A stretch of DNA of 22,906 bases from a virus. The position numbers and the translations under genes are program-made. A model generated the notes under the pieces. That model did not search any database. It was not told where the DNA came from and saw only the letters and a list, made by a program, of their open reading frames with translations. Where the stretch lies: the IMG/VR virus record IMGVR_UViG_3300035698_013918, positions 1 through 22,906 of that record. One strand, given 5' to 3'. Positions 6,394 through 13,521 of the stretch are shown here, one piece after another (within the stretch, counting starts at the first letter, position 1; the number at the start of each line of letters is the position of its first letter).

Positions 6394-6620
6394 TGGATGT
6401 AATTCTAATCGGCCTGGCAGCTGCGGGAAGTTTGCTTTTAATAGCAACTGTTTTTTTGTTTATCGGTTTCTGGATGGGACGCCGGACCAGGGGTGAAAGA
6501 GTATTAGAGCAGAGCCCCGAGCCTGCAGGCGCCGGGTATTACGACAAAGGCAATGATCTGTTCCAGGATGAATTATACGGGAACGAAAAACCAGACCGCA
6601 CGGAGACATTGACACAATGA
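6393..6620 (+). CDS. Small single-pass membrane protein, 75 aa
   Basis: This starts in a TGATG overlap with the preceding gene. Residues 3-28 (VILIGLAAAGSLLLIATVFLFIGFWMG) are a clear hydrophobic helix, followed by RRTRG, so a topology with N-terminus out and C-terminus in is likely by the positive-inside rule. The remaining 45 residues are acidic and polar. There is no lipobox cysteine, so it is not an obvious o-spanin; an i-spanin or holin accessory role is possible but unsupported. It ends in ATGA, overlapping the next gene. Confidence 0.7.
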   Translation: MDVILIGLAAAGSLLLIATVFLFIGFWMGRRTRGERVLEQSPEPAGAGYYDKGNDLFQDELYGNEKPDRTETLTQ

Positions 6621-7207
6621 TTAACCGATTACCACCGGGCTATCTGCGGATCCATTGCGATATATGCAAACAGAATATTGCTGTAGCTGATTCCAATGAT
6701 CTGAAAACTCCAATCACCGGGGGGATGTTTCAACCGTTTATGCTTGGCCATGGTATCGCGCCGCCGTTTCACGAAAGTTTGACCTGGGAGACAATGCGCT
6801 GCCCGATTTGCCATACCCGGCCTTTTATTGATCCAAATTTTGTTATGGTTTCAGCATGGATTGACGGGCATACGCGGATGATTCCACACGAAATCGGATC
6901 TGACGATATTCCGATCGATCCCGAAGGAAAGACTGGAGCGGAAATCAACCAGGAAATTATTGATAACTGGGCTGGCGACGATGAAGAGCTGGAAGAATCG
7001 GGAATTACGGCGAAAGCCTCTCCGGGTCCACAAACTCTTCTCCGCCAGTCTCACCCTATATCCCAAGAGAAGAAGCAGCCTGTATTTCCCTGGGTAAACC
7101 CAACAGAGGGGAAAAAGACGGGCGCGATCAAATGCAGTAAATGCGGGCAGGAGTTCAAGCACAGGTCCAGTAAAACCCGGCATGAAAAGCAATGCAAAAA
7201 GGGATAA
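6617..7207 (+). CDS. Protein with two separate zinc-binding modules, 196 aa
   Basis: ATG 6617 overlaps the TGA of the preceding gene. The N-terminal module pairs Cys14-x2-Cys17 (CDIC) with Cys62-x2-Cys65 (CPIC), a treble-clef or ribbon-like arrangement. Residues 95-160 are an acidic, Pro/Gly-containing linker (DDEELEESG). The C-terminal module is a classical C2HC-type finger: Cys173-x2-Cys176, basic helix (KHRSSKTRH) and Cys193. A finger of this kind usually binds nucleic acid or protein. I do not recognise the whole protein. It lies just before the portal gene, in the same transcription unit, so a DNA packaging or head-assembly role is plausible but not shown. Confidence 0.75.
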   Translation: MINRLPPGYLRIHCDICKQNIAVADSNDLKTPITGGMFQPFMLGHGIAPPFHESLTWETMRCPICHTRPFIDPNFVMVSAWIDGHTRMIPHEIGSDDIPIDPEGKTGAEINQEIIDNWAGDDEELEESGITAKASPGPQTLLRQSHPISQEKKQPVFPWVNPTEGKKTGAIKCSKCGQEFKHRSSKTRHEKQCKKG

Positions 7208-7213
7208 CAACCA

Positions 7214-9472
7214 ATGACTGATGCCGTAAAATCAACAATAGATCCGGGTAAATCATCAAATGAGCTGTTGCCACCGAAGGGGGATCCCAAGGTAGGGCAT
7301 GAAGGTTTCAAGATGGTTTCGGATTTTCTATCGTACCGCAGCGGTTTAGGAAAACCCGAAACATGGAATCAGTATTACAGGTTGCGGCGAAACAAGCACT
7401 GGAAACGGCAATCGGCTAATGGCGTGACATTGCTTTCTGCAAACCTGTTGGGGAATCACCACCAAAAAACCGTTAATATGTTGACGGATAATAATCCGAC
7501 TTTCAACGTAGCTCCAGCCGGCGATATGGGCCAGCATAAGGACGGTGAGGATCCTTTGATGATGATCCACCGGACGGCAGATCACTGGTGGATTAATCAC
7601 GAACAGCAGCATGGATTTGAAGAATCGGTATCAACTAGTGAAATGTACGGGTTTGTAGTGGAAAAGGTACATTTTGATGTGGATAATAATTATCCGCTCG
7701 GAGAAGTTGAGGCCGAAACCATTGATCCTTTCTATGTCGGATGGTGGCCACCGAAATGTAAAAAGCCCCAGAAAAAAGCCCTGGCATGGTTTCACTTTGA
7801 GCCTATGTCTGTTTCCGAAGCCAAGCGAAAATGGCCCGCAATGGCGGACCAGATCCGCTCTGACTCGGATATTTTAAAAGATATCGATGATCAGCGCGAA
7901 GAAATCACCACGGGCACCGGCGAAAAGAAAACCAGAAGCTATCTCACGTCAATATCAAACGTGATGAAGAGCCTGTTTTCAGGATCCGGTACCGGGGCCG
8001 ATGATGCTGATGAAATGATCACCGTTGAAATCTGGGCACGGGATTATACCCAGGTACCGGACGAGAAGAAACCGGGCAAAACCCGCGATCTTTACAGCGG
8101 CTGTATCAGGAGAGTAACAATTGGTTGCTGCGGGGAACTGGTTTTAGATGATCAGAATAATCCATCAATTAATCCAGAATTGCCCCCGAAAAAAGCAGCC
8201 CAGACATATTTATGGTCGCGGTTTCCCTTTTCTCTAACTCCGTCGGTAACGGATCCGGCCAGTGCTTTCGGGATGGCTGATTATGAGCAGCTTGAAAGTT
8301 TAAACATCGAAATAGACAAAACGCTTTCTCAAATGACCCTGGTGAAAGACAAATCTTCCAGGGTAAAAATCATTAATCCAAAGGATACCGGGGTACCAAA
8401 TGAGCACCTGGATGGTTATCCGGGGGTGGTAAATCCAATCTCCGGACGTGCTGCCCAGGGGCTCAAATATCTTGATCCTCCAAAGATTGATCCGCAGCTG
8501 TCACTATGTCTGGGTTTGTATAAAGACTTGTTTTTCACGATTGCAGGCTCATTTGATTTGGAATCTGCCCAGACTCCGGGCCGGGAAGTTATTGCCTACA
8601 AAGCGATTGCAGCTCTGCTGGAAAATGCAAACCGGATGAACAGGGGCAAAGATCGCAATTATGGCGGCCTGGTCCGGGTCCGGGGCCGGATGGCTTTATC
8701 GTGCATGCAGAACTGGTACACAGAAAAACGTTGGATAAACTACTCTGAAGACGGTGATGATAAAACCATGTCAGTGCGGGGCATAGACCTGATCGTCCCG
8801 GCAAGCCTACTGGTGGTTTCAGGCAGCACAATGCCGAAAAGCCAGGTCCAGCAGAGGGAAGAGGCTTTGACTCTGGCGGACAAGGGCCACATTGACACCG
8901 AAGAGCTTTTGAAAAAGCTGGATTGGAAGGATTACAAAAGCGTTTTGAAGCGGAAGCAGCTGGGAGTTATCGGTATGTTTCTGGAAAAAATTGCACAATT
9001 GGGAATGCCCCAGGTTCTGCTTGAATTAATGCAGCAGGTTTCTGCGATGGAAGATAAGGATCTTGAATCCGCAATTGAAAAGGGCGAGATTCCGCCGATC
9101 CCGGAACTATTGCAGCAGATTATGCAGGAAGGCCAGGACGATGGACCGCCGGAAATGTCGCAGCTTGAAGGGCTGGAACTGGCTGCAAAGGATGTGGAAA
9201 TCAAAAAGGCCCAGGCGGATATTGGGCTGATTGAGGAAAAAATCAGGACTGAGCAGGTTATCCAGGCTGTTAAGGGCGAAGGAGTGGAACTTGACTGGGA
9301 GGCTATGAGGATCCGCCGGGCTGAGACTGCTTCCAAGATTCGGGGGGCACGGCACGGAGAAGGTATCAAGGAAGTTGATACGGCTGAAAAGGTTGTTTCC
9401 AATGCCGAGAAGAACGGACAGGGACCGTACCAGGAAAAAGGAATGAAGAGCAATAATCAGGCCAACAGATAA
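7214..9472 (+). CDS. Portal protein
   Basis: The 752-aa product has the size, place and composition of a podovirus-type portal. The N-terminal part has YRLRRNKHW and LLSANLLGNHHQKTVNMLTD, close to the usual portal opening where early helices precede 'NNPTFNVAP'. The middle contains mixed alpha/beta segments (PFYVGWWPP, LVKDKSSRVKI, PGVVNPI, and a Gln/Leu-rich helix). The C-terminus from about 640 is a long charged helical region (LELAAKDVEIKKAQADIGLI, EEKIRTEQVI), consistent with a barrel or scaffold-binding tail. Portals form the ring at one capsid vertex through which DNA passes. The ribosome binding site is modest (AAAAAGGG, 11 bases upstream). Confidence 0.88.
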   Translation: MTDAVKSTIDPGKSSNELLPPKGDPKVGHEGFKMVSDFLSYRSGLGKPETWNQYYRLRRNKHWKRQSANGVTLLSANLLGNHHQKTVNMLTDNNPTFNVAPAGDMGQHKDGEDPLMMIHRTADHWWINHEQQHGFEESVSTSEMYGFVVEKVHFDVDNNYPLGEVEAETIDPFYVGWWPPKCKKPQKKALAWFHFEPMSVSEAKRKWPAMADQIRSDSDILKDIDDQREEITTGTGEKKTRSYLTSISNVMKSLFSGSGTGADDADEMITVEIWARDYTQVPDEKKPGKTRDLYSGCIRRVTIGCCGELVLDDQNNPSINPELPPKKAAQTYLWSRFPFSLTPSVTDPASAFGMADYEQLESLNIEIDKTLSQMTLVKDKSSRVKIINPKDTGVPNEHLDGYPGVVNPISGRAAQGLKYLDPPKIDPQLSLCLGLYKDLFFTIAGSFDLESAQTPGREVIAYKAIAALLENANRMNRGKDRNYGGLVRVRGRMALSCMQNWYTEKRWINYSEDGDDKTMSVRGIDLIVPASLLVVSGSTMPKSQVQQREEALTLADKGHIDTEELLKKLDWKDYKSVLKRKQLGVIGMFLEKIAQLGMPQVLLELMQQVSAMEDKDLESAIEKGEIPPIPELLQQIMQEGQDDGPPEMSQLEGLELAAKDVEIKKAQADIGLIEEKIRTEQVIQAVKGEGVELDWEAMRIRRAETASKIRGARHGEGIKEVDTAEKVVSNAEKNGQGPYQEKGMKSNNQANR

Positions 9473-9485
9473 GGAGATCGGGGTT

Positions 9486-9761
9486 ATGGGTCTTTTAAGC
9501 ATGAAGCGGGTTAAGAAGAAGGGGAAGAAGAACGCGCCGGAAGTGTGTTGCGACAGTAATGGCGAGGAATACCCTTGGGGGCTGCAAGTAACGCTGCGGG
9601 CTGAGGAACTTAAAAAACTAAAGATCAAAGCCAAGGATTTCGCAATAGATGAAGATGCAGATCTGTATGCGGCGATAAGAGTAAAAACTTTAGAATCTGA
9701 TGAAATCAGGTTTCAGATTACCCAAATGGAGATCACTCCGAAAAAGAAAAAGGAAAAGTAA
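9486..9761 (+). CDS. Possible capsid staple/stabilising protein, 91 aa
   Basis: AAGGAG nine bases before ATG 9486 overlaps the portal stop. The protein has a basic N-terminus (MKRVKKKGKK), then YPWGLQVTLRAEELKKLKIK (residues 29-48), an Asp-rich turn, a beta segment (LYAAIRVKTL) and a final strand FQITQMEITP before a lysine tail. The pattern 'YPWGL..L..EEL..L' followed by 'Q IT.ME' resembles small phage proteins annotated as capsid staple or stabilising proteins; that match is from memory. It lies directly after the portal gene and overlaps the start of the next gene (TAATG), which fits a head role. Confidence 0.55.
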   Translation: MGLLSMKRVKKKGKKNAPEVCCDSNGEEYPWGLQVTLRAEELKKLKIKAKDFAIDEDADLYAAIRVKTLESDEIRFQITQMEITPKKKKEK

Positions 9762-10159
9762 TGCCGCTTTATCAATTTGACTGCCCGAAATGCGGAGCTG
9801 AAATTGAAGCTATCTTTAATATTGCCGAATGTCCGGACCAGCATGTTTGTGGATGTGGCGGAATGTCTAAAAAGGTGATCGCGGTATCAAGGGTTTATCT
9901 CGGTAATCAGGATTCAACCTGGCTGAAAGCAGTGCCGGAGATTGTATCCAAAACCAGCAATGATCGGTTTGATCGGGCTTTGTTGAATAATCCGACCAGG
10001 AGCAATTTGAACAACTGGAAGGATCACCATAATTTGCGAAACCTGGATCCAGGCGAAAAGATCTTGCCGGATATGCCATCCGGGGCGGACGCGAAGGTGA
10101 TTGACCAGCTGACAAGAAACCATTGTGCCCGGCAGGCTTTGACTGTTGGGGCAATATAG
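9761..10159 (+). CDS. FmdB-like zinc ribbon protein
   Basis: The start at ATG 9761 overlaps the preceding TAA. The N-terminus MPLYQFDCPKCGAEIE, with Cys8-x2-Cys11 and a second cluster at Cys24/Cys30/Cys32 (HVCGCGG), is the FmdB-type zinc ribbon pattern. Residues 45-132 are polar and basic, with no further domain recognised. FmdB-like ribbons occur in phage operons near the portal, but their function there is not known to me. It ends in TAG, and the same frame continues through four codons into the next gene, whose own strong ribosome binding site (GGGAGGAG) makes a separate start more likely than readthrough. Confidence 0.7.
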   Translation: MPLYQFDCPKCGAEIEAIFNIAECPDQHVCGCGGMSKKVIAVSRVYLGNQDSTWLKAVPEIVSKTSNDRFDRALLNNPTRSNLNNWKDHHNLRNLDPGEKILPDMPSGADAKVIDQLTRNHCARQALTVGAI

Positions 10160-10171
10160 GGAGGAGAAATT

Positions 10172-10345
10172 ATGGGACTGATTGACTGGGCAACCGGAGT
10201 CAGTAAAAAATCGGTGAATCTTGCGTCAAATAATTCCACTTCCAAAAAGAAGAAGAAGAAAACAAAATTTAAGCATAAATGGCGGAATCCGGTATCGAGA
10301 AACAGGGAAGTGATCAGCAAGCTGGACGAGGCCGGCGATATCTAA
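10172..10345 (+). CDS. Small basic protein, 57 aa
   Basis: ATG 10172 is preceded by GGGAGGAG at close spacing. The translation runs MGLIDWATGVSKKSVNLAS, then a run of six lysines (residues 25-30), KFKHKWRNPVSRN and an acidic end. Low hydrophobicity and high positive charge suggest nucleic-acid or capsid binding. I do not recognise it. It ends in TAA, directly followed by ATG of the next small gene, an arrangement that favours this frame over the overlapping one. Confidence 0.6.
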   Translation: MGLIDWATGVSKKSVNLASNNSTSKKKKKKTKFKHKWRNPVSRNREVISKLDEAGDI

Positions 10346-10513
10346 ATGGAAAAAGCGACACCAAAAAGCAAGGTAATAGATCTGGCTCTGCGGATACGGC
10401 AGTATGTTCTGCCACTGATCCTGGGGGGCAAAACAGGCCAGGTCAATATAAGTATCAATATCAATACGGGCGGATTGTCCGGCAGCAAGGTTTCCTTTAC
10501 GGAAGAATTGTAA
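10346..10513 (+). CDS. Small hypothetical protein, 55 aa
   Basis: ATG 10346 directly follows the preceding TAA, so translation is probably coupled. The product has an amphipathic to hydrophobic helix (residues 9-27, KVIDLALRIRQYVLPLILG) and a beta-like polar tail (VNISINININTGG, KVSFTEEL). I do not recognise it. It is the last gene before the 205-base gap that holds the terminator. Confidence 0.6.
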   Translation: MEKATPKSKVIDLALRIRQYVLPLILGGKTGQVNISININTGGLSGSKVSFTEEL

Positions 10514-10516
10514 GGA

Positions 10517-10554
10517 GGGCAGGCAGTAAAAGGGCAGGCACGGGGGCCGGCCCC
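10517..10554 (+). repeat. Direct repeat and GC palindrome in the longest gap
   Basis: GGGCAGGCA occurs at 10517-10525 and again at 10532-10540, 15 bases apart. A perfect 12-bp palindrome, GGGGCCGGCCCC, follows at 10543-10554. They lie in the 205-base non-coding stretch 10514-10718, which also carries a small hairpin (GGTGTT, loop TTTAT, AACACC at 10595-10611), the terminator, and the leader of the scaffold gene. Confidence 0.8.
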
Positions 10555-10622
10555 TACGAGATAATAACATAATTACCGGATACGGATAAGACCAGGTGTT
10601 TTTATAACACCAGGAGCTTTTG

Positions 10623-10670
10623 AAGCCCGGCTGGAAAGCAAACGCAAATGCTTTCTTGCCGGGCTTTTTT
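10623..10670 (+). terminator. Strong intrinsic terminator before the scaffold gene
   Basis: The outer stem AAGCCCGGC (10623-10631) pairs with GCCGGGCTT (10658-10666). Inside it, GAAAGCA (10634-10640) pairs with TGCTTTC (10649-10655) around the loop AACGCAAA. A T-run (10665-10670) follows directly. This would end or attenuate transcription after the portal block. A second stem, TGCGCC/GGCGCA (10675-10680/10692-10697), lies between it and the scaffold ribosome binding site. Confidence 0.92.
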
Positions 10671-10718
10671 ATTTTGCGCCGGGAATGGCCTGGCGCAGCA
10701 AATCAAGGAGAAATGCAC

Positions 10719-11576
10719 ATGGACCCAGATAAGACATTAAATAGCGAGGATTTGTCAACCTTGAGCGATTCACCAAGCGATCTTGTCAGCACGATGCCGG
10801 ACATCGATGATGGCACCGATCCCGAGGGGGCGAATAACACCCAAGACGCTGGTGATGATGAATCCGGAAAAACCGTAGTCCCTGACGATTCAGGTGACGA
10901 CAAAGGCCGGCTGGATGAAAACCCGCGATTTAAGGAAGTGATTACTGAACGTGACACCTTAAAAGAGCGGACGCTCAAAGCCGAAGCAGCCCTTGCGGCA
11001 GTCCAGGCAGTTGGCGGCGGAAACAATCGTGGTGATGGGGATAATGAACAGGAACCCGACTTCCAGGACATATCCGAGATGTCTGCTGAGGACATCAAAG
11101 ACGGTTTTGACGAGGATCCCAAGGCGTTTCTGGCAAATCTGCTCCGGCAGGCCCGGCACGAGGTTCGGCAAGATGTGCTTACCGAAGTTGATGGACGCGA
11201 AAACCAGGGGGAGCAGGACCGGCAGAGTAAGGCGGTGATCAAGACCTATGACAAGTATGCCAAGGATAACCCGAGTTTCGACAAGTTGTGGGATTCGGGT
11301 GAGATTGAAGCATTTATGACCGAAAATCCTGGGCATAACGCGATGTCGGCGCACATGGCATTAACTGCCGGCGATCGTGAAAAGGACATTCAGAAAACGG
11401 CTGATGAAACAGCCATTACAAACCTGAAACTCAAGCGCAACGCCCAAAGCATGGGAACCGGCGGGGGCGGCAACAGAGGTACATCAGGTTCAAACGATGA
11501 TTTAAAAAACCCTAATAAACACGGCGGCGCGGACAATGTTCTACTTACCCGACACCTTCAACGTGTGACCGGATAG
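10719..11576 (+). CDS. Head scaffold protein
   Basis: AAGGAG eight bases upstream selects ATG 10719; the frame also extends back across the terminator hairpin, which cannot be coding in practice. The 285-aa product is strongly acidic at the N-terminus (many Asp/Glu/Ser in residues 1-70), with helical, probably coiled-coil segments (FKEVITERDTLKERTLKAEAAL), then 'DPKAFLANLLRQARHEVRQDV', and a Gly-rich tail ending in a basic patch (LLTRHLQRVTG). Acidic and helical composition, with position directly before the major capsid gene, fits a scaffolding protein that guides prohead assembly and leaves before packaging. No protease motif is visible. Confidence 0.75.
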   Translation: MDPDKTLNSEDLSTLSDSPSDLVSTMPDIDDGTDPEGANNTQDAGDDESGKTVVPDDSGDDKGRLDENPRFKEVITERDTLKERTLKAEAALAAVQAVGGGNNRGDGDNEQEPDFQDISEMSAEDIKDGFDEDPKAFLANLLRQARHEVRQDVLTEVDGRENQGEQDRQSKAVIKTYDKYAKDNPSFDKLWDSGEIEAFMTENPGHNAMSAHMALTAGDREKDIQKTADETAITNLKLKRNAQSMGTGGGGNRGTSGSNDDLKNPNKHGGADNVLLTRHLQRVTG

Positions 11577-11615
11577 TTTTAACACTGAGCCAGCCAGCCG
11601 GAAGGAGCCAAGCAG

Positions 11616-12614
11616 ATGGATGCATTAGCAGCAGGCACCGTCCTCGATCAGATGGACGCAGTTACAAACGATTATTTCATGATGAATAACGGAAAAGCAG
11701 CTGATCTGTATTTTCAGACATCTTTTCTTCTCAATTACCTTTTAAAACAGCAGAAGGGTATTTTTAAGCGGCCTTCTGGCGGGCGCGATATCCGGGTACC
11801 GTTTCGGTATGACGGCAACGAATCCGGCTTTTACCAAAGAGGCGGAACGCTTAGTTCAACCAAGCGCGAGGCAATCACAGCGGTATTTTTCAAGTGGATT
11901 CATGCTTACGGTAACGGAACACTTCTCCGTGTTGATGATCTGGAAAACTCAGGTCCGGCAGCATGGATCAAATTAATCACAGAAGAAGCCGAAGGCGCTC
12001 AGAAGTCTGTAACCAAAACTCTGGCAGGTAGCTTGTACGACGCAGCCGGCGGCGGAGCAGGACGCCTGACGGGTCTTAGAAATCTGTGCAGCGCGACAAC
12101 CACGGAGCATTACGGAAGCCTGGCACAAGACGATGTTGAAGCAGCTGATGGCACAAAGCCATGGACGGGCGGCTTGACAACGACTTCCGAGGCAATCTCG
12201 CTTGACAAGATCCGGACCCTGAAATCCGGCGCTGATTATGGTGACGGCAAAAAGGAAGAGCCGGACCTGATTACAACGTCAAAGGTCCAGTTCAACATCA
12301 TCAAATCGATCCTGCAGGTTTCGCAGATGTTCACGACCAAGGATAGCGAGGCCGTTAAGGCCGGGTTTATCGGTGTTCATTTTGAAGGATCAGACATCTT
12401 TCCTGATCGTTACATGCCTGGTGATGGCTGGATGTTTGCACTTAACAGTGATCACATCGGTTTTGCGATCCACAAAAAAGGAATGTTCGTCAAAACTCCA
12501 TGGCGCGTTATCCAGGGATCCGCAGAAGATACAACCATGAAGATTCTGTTTGACGGGAATCTGGTTTGCGATAATCGCAGAGCGCACAAGGCACACAGCA
12601 ACCTGACATCGTAG
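11616..12614 (+). CDS. Major capsid protein
   Basis: The 332-aa protein starts at ATG 11616 behind GGAAGGAGCC, a strong site fitting high expression. It contains an N-terminal helical arm (LYFQTSFLLNYLLKQQ), then 'GGRDIRVPFRYD', a glycine-rich loop around 'GSLYDAAGGGAGRLTGLRNL', and a C-terminal domain with 'DLITTSKVQFNIIKSILQ', 'GVHFEGSDIFPDRYMPGDGW' and 'WRVIQGSAEDTTMKILFDGN'. This order matches HK97-fold capsid proteins of podovirus-like phages. It forms the icosahedral shell. The size is near the usual 330-350 aa. The stop codon lies inside a 15-bp tandem duplication. Confidence 0.88.
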   Translation: MDALAAGTVLDQMDAVTNDYFMMNNGKAADLYFQTSFLLNYLLKQQKGIFKRPSGGRDIRVPFRYDGNESGFYQRGGTLSSTKREAITAVFFKWIHAYGNGTLLRVDDLENSGPAAWIKLITEEAEGAQKSVTKTLAGSLYDAAGGGAGRLTGLRNLCSATTTEHYGSLAQDDVEAADGTKPWTGGLTTTSEAISLDKIRTLKSGADYGDGKKEEPDLITTSKVQFNIIKSILQVSQMFTTKDSEAVKAGFIGVHFEGSDIFPDRYMPGDGWMFALNSDHIGFAIHKKGMFVKTPWRVIQGSAEDTTMKILFDGNLVCDNRRAHKAHSNLTS

Positions 12615-12638
12615 CAGGTGTTTGAGTAGCAGGTGTTT
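12611..12638 (+). repeat. 15-bp tandem duplication over the capsid gene stop
   Basis: GTAGCAGGTGTTT occurs at 12611-12623 and again at 12626-12638. The first copy contains the TAG stop of the capsid gene, and the second keeps an in-frame TAG, so the duplication leaves a doubled stop. The rest of the gap to 12688 holds only the next ribosome binding site. Confidence 0.9.
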
Positions 12639-12688
12639 AGAGGCAGGAATTAACTGATTTTATCAAAATAAACGCGAGGTAAAATATC

Positions 12689-13429
12689 ATGACCGAGAAA
12701 AAAACAGCCGGGTTTCTTCAGGCACTGGATCAGGTTTCAACCAAGGCAATGGAGGCAGTCGGCACTGCCCGCGAGGAAGCGGACGGTAAGGTGTACCATT
12801 ACTGCAAAAACGGGGCGGCTGCACTGGCAGCCGGCAAGCTGGTAGTTGCGGCAGGAGTGGCGGCAGCTGTTCAGAATAAAGCCATGGCGGCAGCTGCGGC
12901 AATCGGAGACACACTACTTACCCTGACCATCACATCGGCCACTTATGTCGTTGATTATTTCAAAGGCGGCGAGTTTCAGATCAATGACGGTACCGGTGAG
13001 GGTCATTCGTATCCGATAATCGGCAGTACCGCTGTTTCAGCTGATACTTCGATCAACATTATCCTGGGATCTCCGATCCGGGTTGCCCTGATCGCGGCGG
13101 ATTCTGAATTCACCCTGGTTCACAACAAGTACATGGCGGTGGTGAAATCAACCGGTGGAACCTTTACCGCCGTGCCGGCTGGAATTCCGCACAGGGCTGT
13201 GCCGATAGACAATTACTTCTGGCTGAAAACAAAAGACCCGCTTGCGCTCTGCCTAGTAGAAGGTATGGCGGCGATCGGCAGTCCGGCTACCATCGGTGCC
13301 AGTGTCGACGGGGCCATTGATCAGCTGAATACAACCAATTCCACCACGGTTACCCAGCCCATCATCGGGACCATGGCCGGGTATGCCACAGCGGACACGG
13401 AATACACCACGGTTGACCTGAACCTGTAG
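12689..13429 (+). CDS. Head decoration-type protein
   Basis: ATG 12689 follows GCGAGGTAAAATATC. The 246-aa protein opens with a helix (GFLQALDQVSTKAMEAVGTA). It then has an Ala-rich segment (residues 43-75) and a beta-rich core: LLTLTITSATYVVDYFKGGE, HSYPIIGS, INIILGSPIRVAL, and a Thr/Gly-rich end. The Ala stretch is followed by beta strands rather than a basic tail, so a membrane protein is unlikely. Small beta-rich proteins directly after the major capsid gene often decorate the capsid surface; that is the most likely role. There is no enzymatic motif. Confidence 0.65.
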   Translation: MTEKKTAGFLQALDQVSTKAMEAVGTAREEADGKVYHYCKNGAAALAAGKLVVAAGVAAAVQNKAMAAAAAIGDTLLTLTITSATYVVDYFKGGEFQINDGTGEGHSYPIIGSTAVSADTSINIILGSPIRVALIAADSEFTLVHNKYMAVVKSTGGTFTAVPAGIPHRAVPIDNYFWLKTKDPLALCLVEGMAAIGSPATIGASVDGAIDQLNTTNSTTVTQPIIGTMAGYATADTEYTTVDLNL

Positions 13430-13453
13430 TCAATTTTTTCTTAGTAGATTTTT

Positions 13454-13481
13454 CCCGCAGCGACATTCTAGTCGCTGCGGG
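13454..13481 (+). other. 11-bp perfect hairpin between structural genes
   Basis: CCCGCAGCGAC (13454-13464) pairs perfectly with GTCGCTGCGGG (13471-13481) around ATTCTA. TTTTT precedes it and ACTTAAAAAAAA follows, which would extend the pairing. No T-run follows on the + strand, so classical termination is doubtful. It may protect or mark a processed end of the capsid mRNA. Confidence 0.85.
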
Positions 13482-13521
13482 ACTTAAAAAAAACGATTAA
13501 ACGAAACGAGAGGTGTGAATT

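Noticed and set aside
6393-6620. Spanin assignment for the small one-helix protein
   Set aside because: There is no lipobox partner, and the neighbours are packaging genes rather than lysis genes.
10157-10345. Readthrough fusion of the FmdB-like gene with the 57-aa gene
   Set aside because: They are in the same frame across one TAG, but the second has its own strong ribosome binding site and ATG.
10279-10572. A 97-aa open frame over the two small genes after the FmdB-like gene
   Set aside because: The translation is low-complexity and Gly/Arg/Gln-rich, without a good ribosome binding site, while the two shorter frames abut as TAA-ATG and the first has GGGAGGAG.
10620-10718. N-terminal extension of the scaffold gene to 10620
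   Set aside because: It would run through the intrinsic terminator hairpin, and a clear AAGGAG sits before ATG 10719.
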